DNA of 64,000 nucleotides from Pseudo-nitzschia pungens (taxonomy: Eukaryota > Bacillariophyta > Bacillariophyceae > Bacillariales > Bacillariaceae), in contig CM074760.1 of the NCBI GenBank assembly GCA_037355855.1, forward strand, positions 6,254,501-6,318,500, read 5' to 3'. The position numbers and the translations under genes are program-made. Positions 23,923-34,900 of the stretch are shown here, piece by piece. Positions within the stretch are counted from its first letter, which is position 1; each line of letters starts with the position of its first letter. Under the pieces are notes generated by a model that was not told the origin of the DNA, made no database searches, and saw nothing but the letters and a program-made list of their open reading frames with translations.

Positions 23923-25003
23923 GATCTCAACTGAAAGCTCTCGTCGCCTTCTGTTGTTGGGTTGTTTCGAGTGTCAAGATTTTCCACGTCTTCGTCGTTA
24001 TCGAAGTTTAGAAGGGAATCGGATGAAAGGAGGGCAGATACGCACTAGCTCAACAAAAGTTCGAAGGAGGTATCAACAATCCACTGCGATTCGGACTTCG
24101 CGTTTGATGAGAAACTAAAATCGGTGCAAAAGTGCGGAAATCATGATGTTGTCGCAGAGCAGAAATCGTACTGGTACTCTACGGCACGCTACGTATGTTT
24201 TCAGGTTGCTCTTTCTGTTTTTGTCTTTTTATCGAGCACAAAACAAAAGCACCGACCAGGCGCGAAGAGGAAAACTTGCGGCAGAGCACACGCGCCATTT
24301 TAACTAATTTTTCTGTCATCGTCCTTGTGCAAACACGGTACGTATTCGTACGCGTAACGTTACTCCCGCTCCTACGAGTAGATAGTACAGTAACCTACGG
24401 TCCAGGAATTAACGGTAACCCTAATCGTACCTTTCGACCTTCCGGCAATTATGACGCCGCACAGTGTAAGCTTACGAGTACCGTAAACCTTACGCTCGTA
24501 TTTACCGTGTGGTGTGGCATTTGGCGTGTGGCAATACGCGAACCTAAAATTACCCTGTACAAACGTACGGATAAGATCTTACTGTGCGTTACGTAGAACG
24601 GGTCAACTTACTTCGTGCATCATAACGATACTCGTACCGTAACTTACCGTATTATCGAAAATAGGTCATTCGAGATCTATTCGTGACTGGATAAATCCAG
24701 TCCTGGTAATTGTTCCTTCCACGGTGTCTACAACTCCAAAGTTACCGTAAGATTACGTAACTTTACCGGTAGGTCACGACGAAAATCTTGGAGGCTCTAT
24801 TATGGTTGACGACTTCTCTCCTCGTTTGATGCTTGATGCCCGATGCTTTGGCCGCGGCAGGGAGCGGTTTCATGTCGGCATGACTGATCCCAAGGAACAA
24901 CCGTAAGGTTACGTGCCTTAATTACCAGATATTGCTTGCACTATTACTATACTCTTTTTCCAAAACTGTTGTCGGAAACCCTCTCTACCAGGCAACAAAT
25001 GAA
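23923..25003. repeat. Divergent promoter interval with GTAC/GTAA word cluster
   Basis: This 1.08-kb gap holds the 5' flanks of the unknown coiled-coil gene and the Ubl gene. From about 24330 to 24930 it is dense in CGTAAC, ACGAGTA, GTACGG, AAACCTTACG (near 24485) and GTAAGGTTACG (near 24904) words. A 133-codon frame at 24195-24596 passes through this cluster and shows no protein-like composition; it is not called. Confidence 0.6.
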
Positions 25004-25875
25004 ATGAATCAAGACGAACCAGTCAAGTTCACAGTGGTGAGGACATCCGATGCGGCAAAGAAGGAGGTACGTTTGAAATAGTTATGTATCAAACAACTGT
25101 GTCACAAAGGAGCGTTCGCTTGGAGATCGATCGATCGATTCGGATGAATTCTGTGACCGGCTTGTATCTGAGGCGCGGGATTTTGTCCTTACGATTCCCT
25201 TTGCCTGTACGAATGTTGAACGAATGAACGAATGGATTATTCGATGAAAACACACAGGTGTCAATTTTCACAGCGAACACAAAGTTAATTGATTTGAAAC
25301 GAATACTTGCAGATGATCAGTTCTTTGGACCGATAGAAGCTCCCGTGGGGCGCCAGCGAATCTTTCACCTTGGAAGAGAACTAAAGAGTGGAGGGCGGTC
25401 ACTCTGCAAACTAGGACTCGGACGATTCAACAATCGCATTATTCACTTGTGCATCCGCCCTGCCCTGGAGGAAACGGGCCGAGGGGAAGAAAGAGAGATC
25501 GGGGCGGGTGCTGCTCCGGGGCAGGAGCGAGGCTCAGCCGACGTTGTTGGTGGAAGAAAACGACGACGCGTAGAAGGGGCGCCGGGAGGCGAAGTGGATG
25601 ACACAGGATCGATGCCTTTTTCGGCGCCGTTGCAGGCCGCGTTTCCGCCATTCTCGTTTATGCACCAAAACTCGGTAGAACAACTGAGTGGTCTCAATGT
25701 CCAAGGAGAGGGAATAAACAGCGCAATGCACACAAATAACACCTCAACGGCAGCACCAATGGTCTCGATGGATACCGTCACCAACCATTCCGCGGCAACC
25801 AATAATCCAGCAATCGATCTATTGGACAGTAGCGACGACGAAAACGATGAAGTTGAAATCATTGAAATTCTGTAA
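25004..25875 (+). CDS. Ubiquitin-like domain protein with C-terminal SUMO-interacting-type motifs, 2 exons
   Basis: Exons are 25004-25066 and 25258-25875 with a 191-bp intron (GTACGT...ACAG), the longest in the window; the product is 226 aa. Residues about 6-95 have a ubiquitin-like pattern: a first strand VKFTVVRTSD, a helix TKLIDLKRILADDQ, and the strand set RQRIFHLGRELKSGGRSL and NRIIHLCIRP. The central region is low-complexity, with a basic patch GRKRRRVE near 120. The extreme C-terminus reads AIDLLDSSDDENDEVEIIEIL in overlapping parts: an IDLL core followed by acidic/serine residues, then VEIIEIL. Both fit SUMO-interacting motifs. Role in ubiquitin/SUMO adaptor function is inference. The start ATG is in a tiny first exon that frame scanning misses. 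Confidence 0.82.
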
Positions 25876-27158
25876 AGAAAGAGTCCACCAATGAATACCA
25901 CTGGAGACTCATCGTGTCGTGGGCAAGACAGAACTGTTGTCGGAATCTGGCCTATCCGCACCTTTGTGTTCTGCAGTATGATGACGTTGCAACACAATGT
26001 TCCTTGCAAGATGGAGAGTACATTATCTTTTCCTTTTTGCTCCGGTACAATACGTCACACACACTTCGCTACAATAATCCATGTTTTGTGAGAAATCTTG
26101 GCGACAAGGATACAAAGACCCTCGCAGAATCGCCGCGTATGATTCGTCCGGAAAGGGATGGTGTTCATTAATTCAATAACCACTGCAGCTCCCTAGCACC
26201 AACAGAGTTGTGACGCCGAACTCGAATATGGAGAGTACCTGAGGCAACTTTGAATAGATCCTTCATGTGCATAATCGTCCATTTGTTCTAATTACATAGG
26301 TTCTATGCATTCTTGGGTGTAACAATGACTGATTGGTATAGTTTCGTACACACATTCCAATCCTGCCCTTCCGCTGCTGTCTGAGTATCTCAGGGACAGG
26401 CCGTTTGCAGCATACTCCCTGGACGTCAAAAGTGGCCCGCAAGCGCGGTGGAAAGAAAAGAACGGCTCTGGGATAAGCCCTCAATTGCATCTTGCAACAC
26501 GTTTGAGCAAATTTCCTACTTTAGAAAATGGTCTTCCCAGACGCTCTTTTATTATTTTTCTACTTACGAAATTTTCTCTCTCTTGTAGTCTCTAACTTTC
26601 GGTAGTTGGCACAAAAAGAATATTGCTTCTACTTCGTAATGCTTCCGTGTATCATGTTGATTGAGTTCATTGCTGATAGCGTACGTTTTGTAGTACGGTA
26701 CGGTAGGAGTGATGAAGATGATGTAACTTTACGGTAGAGTTACTAGGTAAGGTTTAATCGTACCTTGTACGAACATACCGTACGAAGAAAATACCGGAAT
26801 TTTTTCTCCTCTTGTTCCGCATTTGGAACTACAATAGCCCTTTTTTGCATTTTGCGCATTCTTACCGTAACTTACTCGAAAGCCTTTCTCAGCAACTCTC
26901 AACACCTGAATGAAAATCGAAAAGATTCCACGACTGACAATGGATGGTGTGTCCAAATATCCGTCACGCTCATTCTAACAGTGCATCCTGTTGCGACTCC
27001 TAATTATGGTAGCAGACACATGATGCTTGCATAGTTGTCATAACTTTGAACAGACGCATTGCCTCATTGTATTTCAACATCGTCATTCATCACCCACCAT
27101 ACGTTCCGTTGGGCTGATCAATTGATAAAACTACAATTCATACTAATCAGAAGGTATC
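25876..27158. repeat. Tandem-gene intergenic interval
   Basis: 1.28 kb between the Ubl and SGT1 genes. The first 800 bp hold no recognisable feature beyond several short chance frames. A small cluster of GTAC, GTAAC and GTAAGGTTTAATCG words lies at about 26690-26890, on the SGT1 promoter side. The 75-codon frames here are not supported. Confidence 0.5.
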
Positions 27159-28587
27159 ATGGACGAAGAATCTTGCGGCGGTTCACCGTCTCCCGGGATA
27201 AATGATTTGGGTGCGGAGGCATTGTTGAGCCTTGGCGATTCACATCACGTTGATGAAAACTACGACGAGGCTGTGAACGCCTATGCCGCGGCTCTATCGC
27301 TGTTCCGTGAATCGGAAATTTCTCTTCAAATCCGAACGCTTTCTCACCGATCGTCTGCGTTCTATAAGCTTAAACGGTACGAAGATGCATTGGAGGATGC
27401 TCTCAAAGCCTTGGAGTTGTTGTCGACAAACAAACCGTCCGGGATTCGCACGGGGGAGGGAGAAATTTGTCATCTCAGAGCAGGCCTGGCAGCATTTCAA
27501 TTAAAGCAGTTCCAAACGGCAAAAGAGAACTTGCAAATGGCAGAACAACTTGCTTCACTGAACCAAAGACACACCAACAAAGAACTGTACCTGGACTTGC
27601 TAAAAAAATGCGATGCGGCATTGTCTCATCCAACGCAGACATCCACCGACGCAAGCCCTTCCACGGAGGAAAACACTCCAAAACCACCGACAGCAACAAG
27701 CGTTACTCCAAAACCTGTCGCTGCTGCACCCGCGTTAGCGGGTACAAGGGGCAAGACCCCAAGATATCAGTACTATCAATCGGATAAGGTCATGACCATT
27801 TCCATTCTTGAGGCCGGTGTCAAAGACGAAGATTTGACTGTCGAATTCGAACCCAAATATTTATTGGTGATCCTTCGAAAGAACGGCACAGATTTTACCG
27901 TGATTGCGGGAAATTTGTATTCGGAAATTGACGTATCCAAATCTAAGGTTGTCATCAAGGACGAAAAGGTTCTTGTAAAGCTTCGTAAAGTCGAACACTA
28001 TGAGTGGCATGAATTGCTTGGAAAGGGAGACGATAGCAGTGGTGGAAGGGTGACAAAAAAGAAAAGTCCCGAACCTGCCGAGAATGGCTTGAAGTGTGAC
28101 GCGATAGACACTCTGAACAAAAAGATTCCAAGCGTTTCCGCTGATTCGAACAAGCCCCGGCCATACGCAAGTCATCGTGACTGGGATGCCATCGAAAAGA
28201 GTATCGAGGAAGATGAGAAAAAGGAGAAACCAGAAGGGGACGAAGCTATGAATCAGTTGTTTAAACAAATTTATGCCAACGCCAACGAAGACACGCGCCG
28301 GGCAATGGTGAAGTCCTTCCAGACATCCGGTGGAACTGTCTTGTCGACCAATTGGGATGAGGTAAAAAACAAGGATTACGAAAATGAAAGGACAGGTAAG
28401 TCACTAGAGTCAAGTATACTATGGTCAAAATAAGATCGGTAGTGTCTTTTTGTGTGCGACATGTTTCATCGTTGGTAACAAGATTTATTTCTTGATGTTA
28501 ATTGCATTCCAATATCCCATAGCTCCAAAGGGCGTCGAATGGAAGACTTGGGATGGAGACAAGGTCCCAATGAAGGAAGATGATTGA
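27159..28587 (+). CDS. SGT1: SGT1 co-chaperone (TPR-CS-SGS), 2 exons
   Basis: HSP90 co-chaperone that in fungi, plants and animals links HSP90 to SCF ubiquitin ligases, kinetochore assembly and NLR proteins. Exons are 27159-28395 and 28523-28587 (127-bp intron); the tiny last exon adds APKGVEWKTWDGDKVPMKED, giving 433 aa. Domains in order: TPR repeats at about 15-150 (EALLSLGDSHHVDENYDEA); a CS domain at about 200-290, opening with PRYQYYQSDKVMTISILE and ending KLRKVEHYEWHELLG; and the C-terminal SGS region at about 345-433, with DAIEKSIEEDEKKEKPEGD and AMNQLFKQIYANANEDTRRA. All three match SGT1. It converges on the WW-PP2C gene. Confidence 0.95.
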
Positions 28588-29028
28588 TTAAAGAATACTC
28601 GGAAACCTTCAATTACGAGATGAACCGAAAGTGCGCTACGTGCACAACAACTAATGTTCGAAAAGAAACTACTAGACTTTATCGAAGTGGATTTCTGTTG
28701 TCGTCCTCGTGTTCAACAAGCATTACCAACAGCTATCAATACGTGCAGTCCCGTTAAAAAATATTCAAACAATGAAAATGTTTCGAAAAAAAAAAGATGG
28801 TCTCTCCCCTCGTGTGCAATGAGAATAACCGACAGCTATTATGTGCAATGCGTGTAAATAGTCCTCTAGAAATTTTCAGAAAGTGGAATTATTCTTTAAA
28901 AAGTTGTCTCATCAACATTGTGCTAAGGTCAATCGTTCTCCCCGTTGCCCTCAATTGTTCTCTATTCAAGCGGCTATCAACGAGAAGTATTTCTGCGTTT
29001 GTCTATGTGTACCGAATTGGAACATCAT
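28588..29028. other. Convergent 3'-3' intergenic interval
   Basis: 441 bp between the SGT1 and WW-PP2C stop codons, presumably both 3' UTRs. The 160-codon plus-strand frame beginning at 28797 runs antisense into the phosphatase and is a shadow. The interval lacks GTAAGGTTA-type words. Confidence 0.5.
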
Positions 29029-30573
29029 TTATTTGCAAACAACAACAATACAGCTCACGTCGTCAAGTTTGCCTCCGAGTCCGTCTCGATAATCGGCATC
29101 ACCACGGCGTTGGGCTTGTTTCGAATACGGTGTTGCAGCGGTCTTATCCAGGGAAACCTTTCGTGACACATCGCAAATCTTCTTGGCGAGCGACAGTGGT
29201 TTTGCCCCTTGAGATTTCGCTACGAGCTCCAAAAGTTGGTCATCGTTCACGTTGTCAAAGACTCCATCGGATCCCATGATAATCAAATCCCCAGGTATCA
29301 ATTCCACATTAAGCTTAGTACCATCCTTTGGTTGATCGGGAGAGTCTTCGGATAGTTGATACGGACATTCCCAGTAGTGCGATATTTCTCTGGTTTTGGC
29401 GGTAACTTTGCCGTCCCGAACGACCATGCAGCAGGAATCACCAACATTGAGAGCCTGCAAGAATCCATTCTCTCCAATGGATGCCACTACGGCAGTGGAT
29501 GCTCCTGTGGCTGCGCCGTCGGCATAGGAGGCTGCCGAGGAGAGGTAAGCGGTCATTTCTTGTACCGTGTCTCCATTCATTCCACACATTTTCTTCATCT
29601 CGTTCGCCAACGTTCTGGAGTAGAGGGGTACACCGTCTTGCTTTTCGGCGCCAGAAACACCATCAAAGACGCCAAATGTTCTGCCCTTGACAAACGTGGC
29701 ATCTTCTCCACCCCATCGCACCTTGGCAGGATGAGGTAGAATGTGGGACCCAATATCAATCTTGATCGACTTGGGAATTTCGTCGATAATCGTTTCCTGA
29801 ACTTGCTTTTCTACGCGCTCGGTGGCACCCATGCTGAAGAACGGAGCGGCAAACAATCCACTTTTCTTCGCCTCTTGGATTTCGGGAGCAGCTTCTTCCA
29901 CCACTCCTTTATCTGCCGCTGCAATGGGTGGCGAGCCGCCGCCAAATATGCTTCCGAAAAAGTTTTTCTCCGGCACGTCAACTTCTTTCTCGATTTCTAC
30001 CACCGGTGCGGCATCCCTTGTCGTATCTTCTTTCTCGGCCACTCCATTGCTGAAGAAGTTTCCAAACAAACCACCCGTGGATTGCTCTTCTACCTCTATT
30101 TGTTCCTCTTCGACAACTTCCTCCTCCGTTTCGGCTACCGCCTCTTCTTGCTCGAGAACCGATGTAACGGCGGAGAAGAGTCCTCCAACAACACCCTCAT
30201 TTTCGTCACCATCCTCCTCTTCCATCATTTCTAGGCGGGCTTTTCTGTACTCTCTACGAAGATTATCTGCTAGACGCTGTTTCCTTCGTGGAAGGCGGAC
30301 CACGGGAAATGTCGATGTCGGAGGCTCCCAACGACTCTCTCCCGTTGCGGTATCGAAGTAGTAGACAAGTCCGGTGGTTTCTTCGTCTAGATAGGCTTGC
30401 CACGTATCCTCTTCTGCAAGTGGTTCGGGGACATCATACAGAGCGGTTGGTCTTGTCGTTGTCCTCCGTCCTGATGATTTATGGGTGCTGAATTGTCCCT
30501 GAAAACAAGATGATAACGTAAAAAGGGAGCTGCCGCACAGGACGACGACTATTAATTTCGATGACGCCGTCAT
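29029..30573 (-). CDS. Predicted plastid-targeted WW-domain PP2C phosphatase
   Basis: Single-exon 514-aa protein. Residues 1-23 form a signal peptide (KLIVVVLCGSSLFTLSS) followed by C-F, an F at the expected cleavage position, then a basic S/T-rich stretch. This resembles the bipartite targeting signal of diatom plastid proteins. A WW-like domain covers about 55-86 (W58, YYF at 71-73, W82 then EPP). The linker, about 120-260, is acidic with four GLF/NFF-type motifs about 36 residues apart. The PP2C (PPM) catalytic domain occupies about 285-514: metal-binding aspartates are visible in FGVFDGVSG, GSDGVFDN and KLDDVSCIVVV, so it should be an active Mn/Mg-dependent Ser/Thr phosphatase, closest in layout to the PPTC7/SpoIIE-like branch. 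Confidence 0.88.
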   Translation of the reverse strand: MTASSKLIVVVLCGSSLFTLSSCFQGQFSTHKSSGRRTTTRPTALYDVPEPLAEEDTWQAYLDEETTGLVYYFDTATGESRWEPPTSTFPVVRLPRRKQRLADNLRREYRKARLEMMEEEDGDENEGVVGGLFSAVTSVLEQEEAVAETEEEVVEEEQIEVEEQSTGGLFGNFFSNGVAEKEDTTRDAAPVVEIEKEVDVPEKNFFGSIFGGGSPPIAAADKGVVEEAAPEIQEAKKSGLFAAPFFSMGATERVEKQVQETIIDEIPKSIKIDIGSHILPHPAKVRWGGEDATFVKGRTFGVFDGVSGAEKQDGVPLYSRTLANEMKKMCGMNGDTVQEMTAYLSSAASYADGAATGASTAVVASIGENGFLQALNVGDSCCMVVRDGKVTAKTREISHYWECPYQLSEDSPDQPKDGTKLNVELIPGDLIIMGSDGVFDNVNDDQLLELVAKSQGAKPLSLAKKICDVSRKVSLDKTAATPYSKQAQRRGDADYRDGLGGKLDDVSCIVVVCK

Positions 30574-31931
30574 TGTACCGAAACGTTTACTCTCGAAGTC
30601 GATATAAAGAAGGTTGTCGTGTGTATTCGTTTGTACAAGTCTTGGAAATGTTTCGAATTTCTTTTAATTTTTGTCAACGCTTCAACTCCGGATAGTGACT
30701 GTGTATGTAGCTAATCTGTTCTATGAGCGTCAACGAACTGTCAGCAGATGGCAAGTAATCTTTTTGAAGCGTAGCTGGTAATATTTTTATCGACTCGTTT
30801 TGATATCATGAGTGAGTCAAAGGTAAGAGTAGACTGCGAGTTGCGCCGCGTTCACTGATCATACCATGGTCGGCAGCATCCGGTACGTGGACGTACCATT
30901 ACGAGTACCGACAGTACTAATACTTGGACGAGACAACGGAATTCAGGGACAGCAGTGTCAACAAAACACTTGGGCATGTGTGCGATGCATGCGATAACGC
31001 GACGTCAGCTCTTTCAGCTGACGACGATTCAACGAGTAAGGTTAATCTTAGAAAACATCGGGGATTGATTTTTTAGTACTGGATCGAAAAAAGTAAGACG
31101 TTATCAAAAATCCCGTATTCCCCTTCGTTGACAACTTCGAAAGCATAAAACAGTTTTCTCGATCGAATGACATCAATCAACATTCCATAACGAAAGGGCC
31201 ACCCACCTAGATCAGTGTTTGTGAACAGTGAACAGGTTGTCTTCCTCTCCGGTGAAAGTAGCAATGACACCATGTTGCGAGGACCCAGAGGCTGATTGTT
31301 CAACACCTTTGGAGATCTGCGGTTAGGGAACAAACCCAGCTCCGAAAAACTACGTGTAGTAGGTCGGGCACGATTACGAGTACGAGAACTTCAGTCCGTG
31401 CGGCAATGTGCAGCGTTTGATCACTCTGTTCTTCACGCCGACAATGTCTTTTCAGCATATCATATCGCGGCGGCAAGAAGCAAGTTTTTCGTCCAAACGG
31501 AACGACAATAACAAAGATTTGGTCGGGGACATCTTGCTTGCAACGCGTAAAGAGAGACAGAAAAACTCGTCATAGCTGTGATCCCACGACGTGACTCGAC
31601 CGCGTCAGGAGAAGGAACAAACTGAAAGAGAATGGTTGCACAGAAAGAAATGCAACGGAAAGATTTTGAGGTCATTATAGACAAAATGGCACGCCACATT
31701 TGGGTCGAAATATACTACGATTACTTCATTGAAAAAATCTGGGAACAAAATCAGGATAGTCCGAGCGAATGAAAGTGAATTATTTCCATTCCGGTGTTGA
31801 TGAGAGTGGCAGATAGCTTTTGTGAAACAGACGATGGGATCTTACTCGAAAACAGAGTTGGACAAACAGGAACAAAGATAGCTGTAGCGATGAAATCTCT
31901 GGTGCTAGAATACAACAGAGTACTACTTAAA
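30574..31931. repeat. Tandem-gene intergenic interval
   Basis: 1.36 kb upstream of the WW-PP2C and downstream of the PH-PDZ gene. Near 30895-30940 there are GTACGTGGACGTACC and TTACGAGTACC words, and near 31034 one GTAAGGTTAATC. The remainder has no recognisable feature; short frames at 31073-31333 and 31460-31699 are not supported. Confidence 0.5.
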
Positions 31932-34900
31932 TTACAACAGATTGGACTGAAAATCTTGGTGCTGTGGTGTCCCAGAAGGATTGATTCCGATCCCAAATCT
32001 TCGACTTCTGTCGGATCGGCTTCGTTCCGATCCCCCGTTTTCGTTTCGATTTTTACGGAAAATTTCGCTTCTTTGCTGTCGTTCGGAAGACGACGAAACC
32101 TTCTCCGAGAAATTATTTATTATGGACGAGTTTCCGTTGAAAGAACCGGTTTCATTGAAGGAGTAGATGTAATTTTTAGCGGTGTTTGTTAGACTTCTTC
32201 TGCTCGTGTGAGTCGACACACTCGAAGAAGAAGGTGGCTGCGGCAGCACCTTACCGGTGTTTGCGTCTTTGTAAACACTTGAAGCGCTGCTATTAGAAGA
32301 GCCAGGGAATCGGTGCCAGCAATTGCTCTCTTCAGTTGCGGCCATGCTGATGTCGAGCCCTATGCCTTCATTGTGGCTGTTGGAGTGATGATTTCCCTGC
32401 GCATTGTCATTGTTAAGGAAATGACCAGATTCATACGAAAGGGCTGAATTGAGGGACGGAGTCGTAGACTGAGGTCTTTCGTATTGAATCACAGAGCGCA
32501 CTGGATCTCTTTTGGCGTCTACATCCTTGATAGCCTTGGTTAAAATTGCTCTTTGTTCCGTTGTCAGAAAATCATTTCGGAAGCTCAGTGTCAACGGACG
32601 ACCTCTGGACTTGATGGCTTTGCTGATGTTTTCGAAAGTCCATTTGCCAACCTCAACAGAAACACCATCAAAAGCAACCAGACGAGCTCCGAGTTTGGGT
32701 CTTTGGTTCACCCCGGAGTCGTCAAAACCTTCGAAACCGCAAACAAGGACAATATCGTCGGGAAGTGCCAGAGGGCACGTAATTTCTTTCCCTTGAGCAT
32801 TTGTTCCACCCTTTGCAAGTGATGCAATCGAGGCAACGCTTCGCAGCTCGGCTGCAGTCTTGTCACTGCCATCGACGTCCTGAACCAGATCAGCGGTAAG
32901 TGCATCTGTGAGAAGTCCACGTGATTTCAACGGTGCCGGGGATGCCTTTTGGAACTGTAAACCTATCTTTTGTGAGTAAAATGTTAGGTGGTGGACACGC
33001 AACTCATCGTTCGCTTCAACCGAGGCTTGATTGCCACTGGCGGTAGAAGACGATCCTCCTCTAGTGTCCACTACGTCAGCCAAGGGGCATACCAGCCGAG
33101 AGGTAGCCTGACCATTCTCTGTAACAAGCTTGGAAGATGATTGTTTGAGCGAAAGTTCATCGACTTTCGGATCCCCCGTATGTTTTTCATCATCATTTTT
33201 GTGGTCGAGCTGTAGCAAAGGATTGACTCTTTGGGAAAAACTTCCATCAACGTCGCCGGTGGTGTAATTGGATTGGACATAATCCATGTCGATGACAGAC
33301 GTATTGTCTGTTGTTGATGCAACCGATCCCATAATTGAACGCAGTTCCCTTCGGGAGTCGTGATCTGTCAACTCTTCTTGATCGCGACTACTCTCATCTG
33401 AATCTGTCTCGTCATCCAAGAGCGATAACAGTTTCGGTTGGCTTACTTTGATTTCACCCTGTTCAAACCCTGAACTCTTAGTGTTCCGAAGTGATTCCAT
33501 TGCATCAACAGATACCGACATATGATTTGTAGATATTGACTGTTCCATGTCACGGTCAAACTCCGAACCCGCAAGCAATCTTTCATGCAAACGAATGCTT
33601 GACGCAACGTGCTCTTCGAGCTCTATTATTAAGCGTTCCTCATCGCTTCCGATCATCGAATCTGCCATAGGAATAGGGCCATCTTCTTCGACAACTTGTT
33701 TAGGGTAAGAGGCCGGTTTCGGCAATTTTTGGTTGTTCTTTTCGATTGTTTTTACAGTCTTCTGCAGTTGTTTGACTTCTCGGACGAGAACCCTTTTCTC
33801 TCTCTTCTTTTGCTTTAAAGTTTTCCGAAGAGTGCAGTTCTCTTCCCAAAGATTCAAGATCTGTTTCTCTGCCTTCTTCATTCGTTTTTGAATGGCATCC
33901 ACTCGTTCGTTTGCTTCCAAAACGTCGTCAACAGCAGTTGAGGCTTCTACCGATGCTAGTCTCGATGCTTCTCTCTGTTGCTGAAAAGCATTTGATAATC
34001 CGGAGAAGTATATGCCGGGAACATCCAAAATCTCTTCTACATCCATGTCTTCGTGCACTAAATCATCGAAAAGAGCAGACGCGAGCTTGTCTTTCGTTGG
34101 CACCTTCTCGTCACCAGCATCAGGGATCTTTTGGTATTCCTCGTTGCCAGGAGCTCCTGAGTCGTGATTTTCGTTCTGGTCGAAATCCGCATCTTTTTTG
34201 TTCTTTTCGTCTTCTAACGCTTTGTTGTTTGACCCGATCTCTTGTTCGTTTTTGTACTCATCCTTGTCTCTAGATTTTGGTTCCCTTGGAGAGAGAGGCG
34301 TTGTTAGTGACTTTCGTATTTGTTGCGTTAACAGTCGCAGGGCTTCGTCCAGTCGGTTAAATTTATTCTTCCAATTCTGTGCGTCTTCCAATGCTCCATC
34401 ACGGTCGGCTTCGATCATTCGGAAGTGTTCAATTTGTCGCTCTAAATCTGCAATAGTAGTAGCTTGTTTCCTTTCTTTGCTCGTCAAGGCCTCTACTTTG
34501 TCTTTCAAGAATGACACTCTTTCTCCTTTCATGTGTCGAATCCATTCTTCGCCGATCTCCTTCGACCTGGCCTCCAGGATGATCTGCTGATTTCGGTGAT
34601 TGTTGTTTATATTGTTAATGATGTCGTCGCCTCCATCGTTCCATTCGTGATTGGCTTCCCCTTGCATGCTGCCGGCTGCATGATTTTCGTCTTCGTTTGG
34701 CAACCTAACAACAAACCGTAGCGTCCCGTTTCCAGTTGTTTCCAATTGTTCGACGAATGACCCTTCCAAATCGATCTTCCCCCTCGGTTCTGTCTCATTT
34801 GGCGACAGATAGTAGTACAAGTTGGTCTCCGGCTTCAACACAAAAAAGCGTCGTTTGAATTCTGGTATGTTTTTCCCCAGTTTTTGCAGAAATCCCGCCT

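Noticed and set aside
24405..24425. CCCTAA telomere-like word in GTAACCCTAATCG
   Set aside because: Single copy; the surrounding words are AACCTTAC-type, not TTAGGG arrays.
24195..24596. 133-codon plus-strand frame
   Set aside because: Runs through the GTAC/GTAA word cluster and has no protein-like composition.
29822..30361. Plus-strand 179-codon serine-rich frame
   Set aside because: Exact antisense of the WW-PP2C coding region; a shadow.
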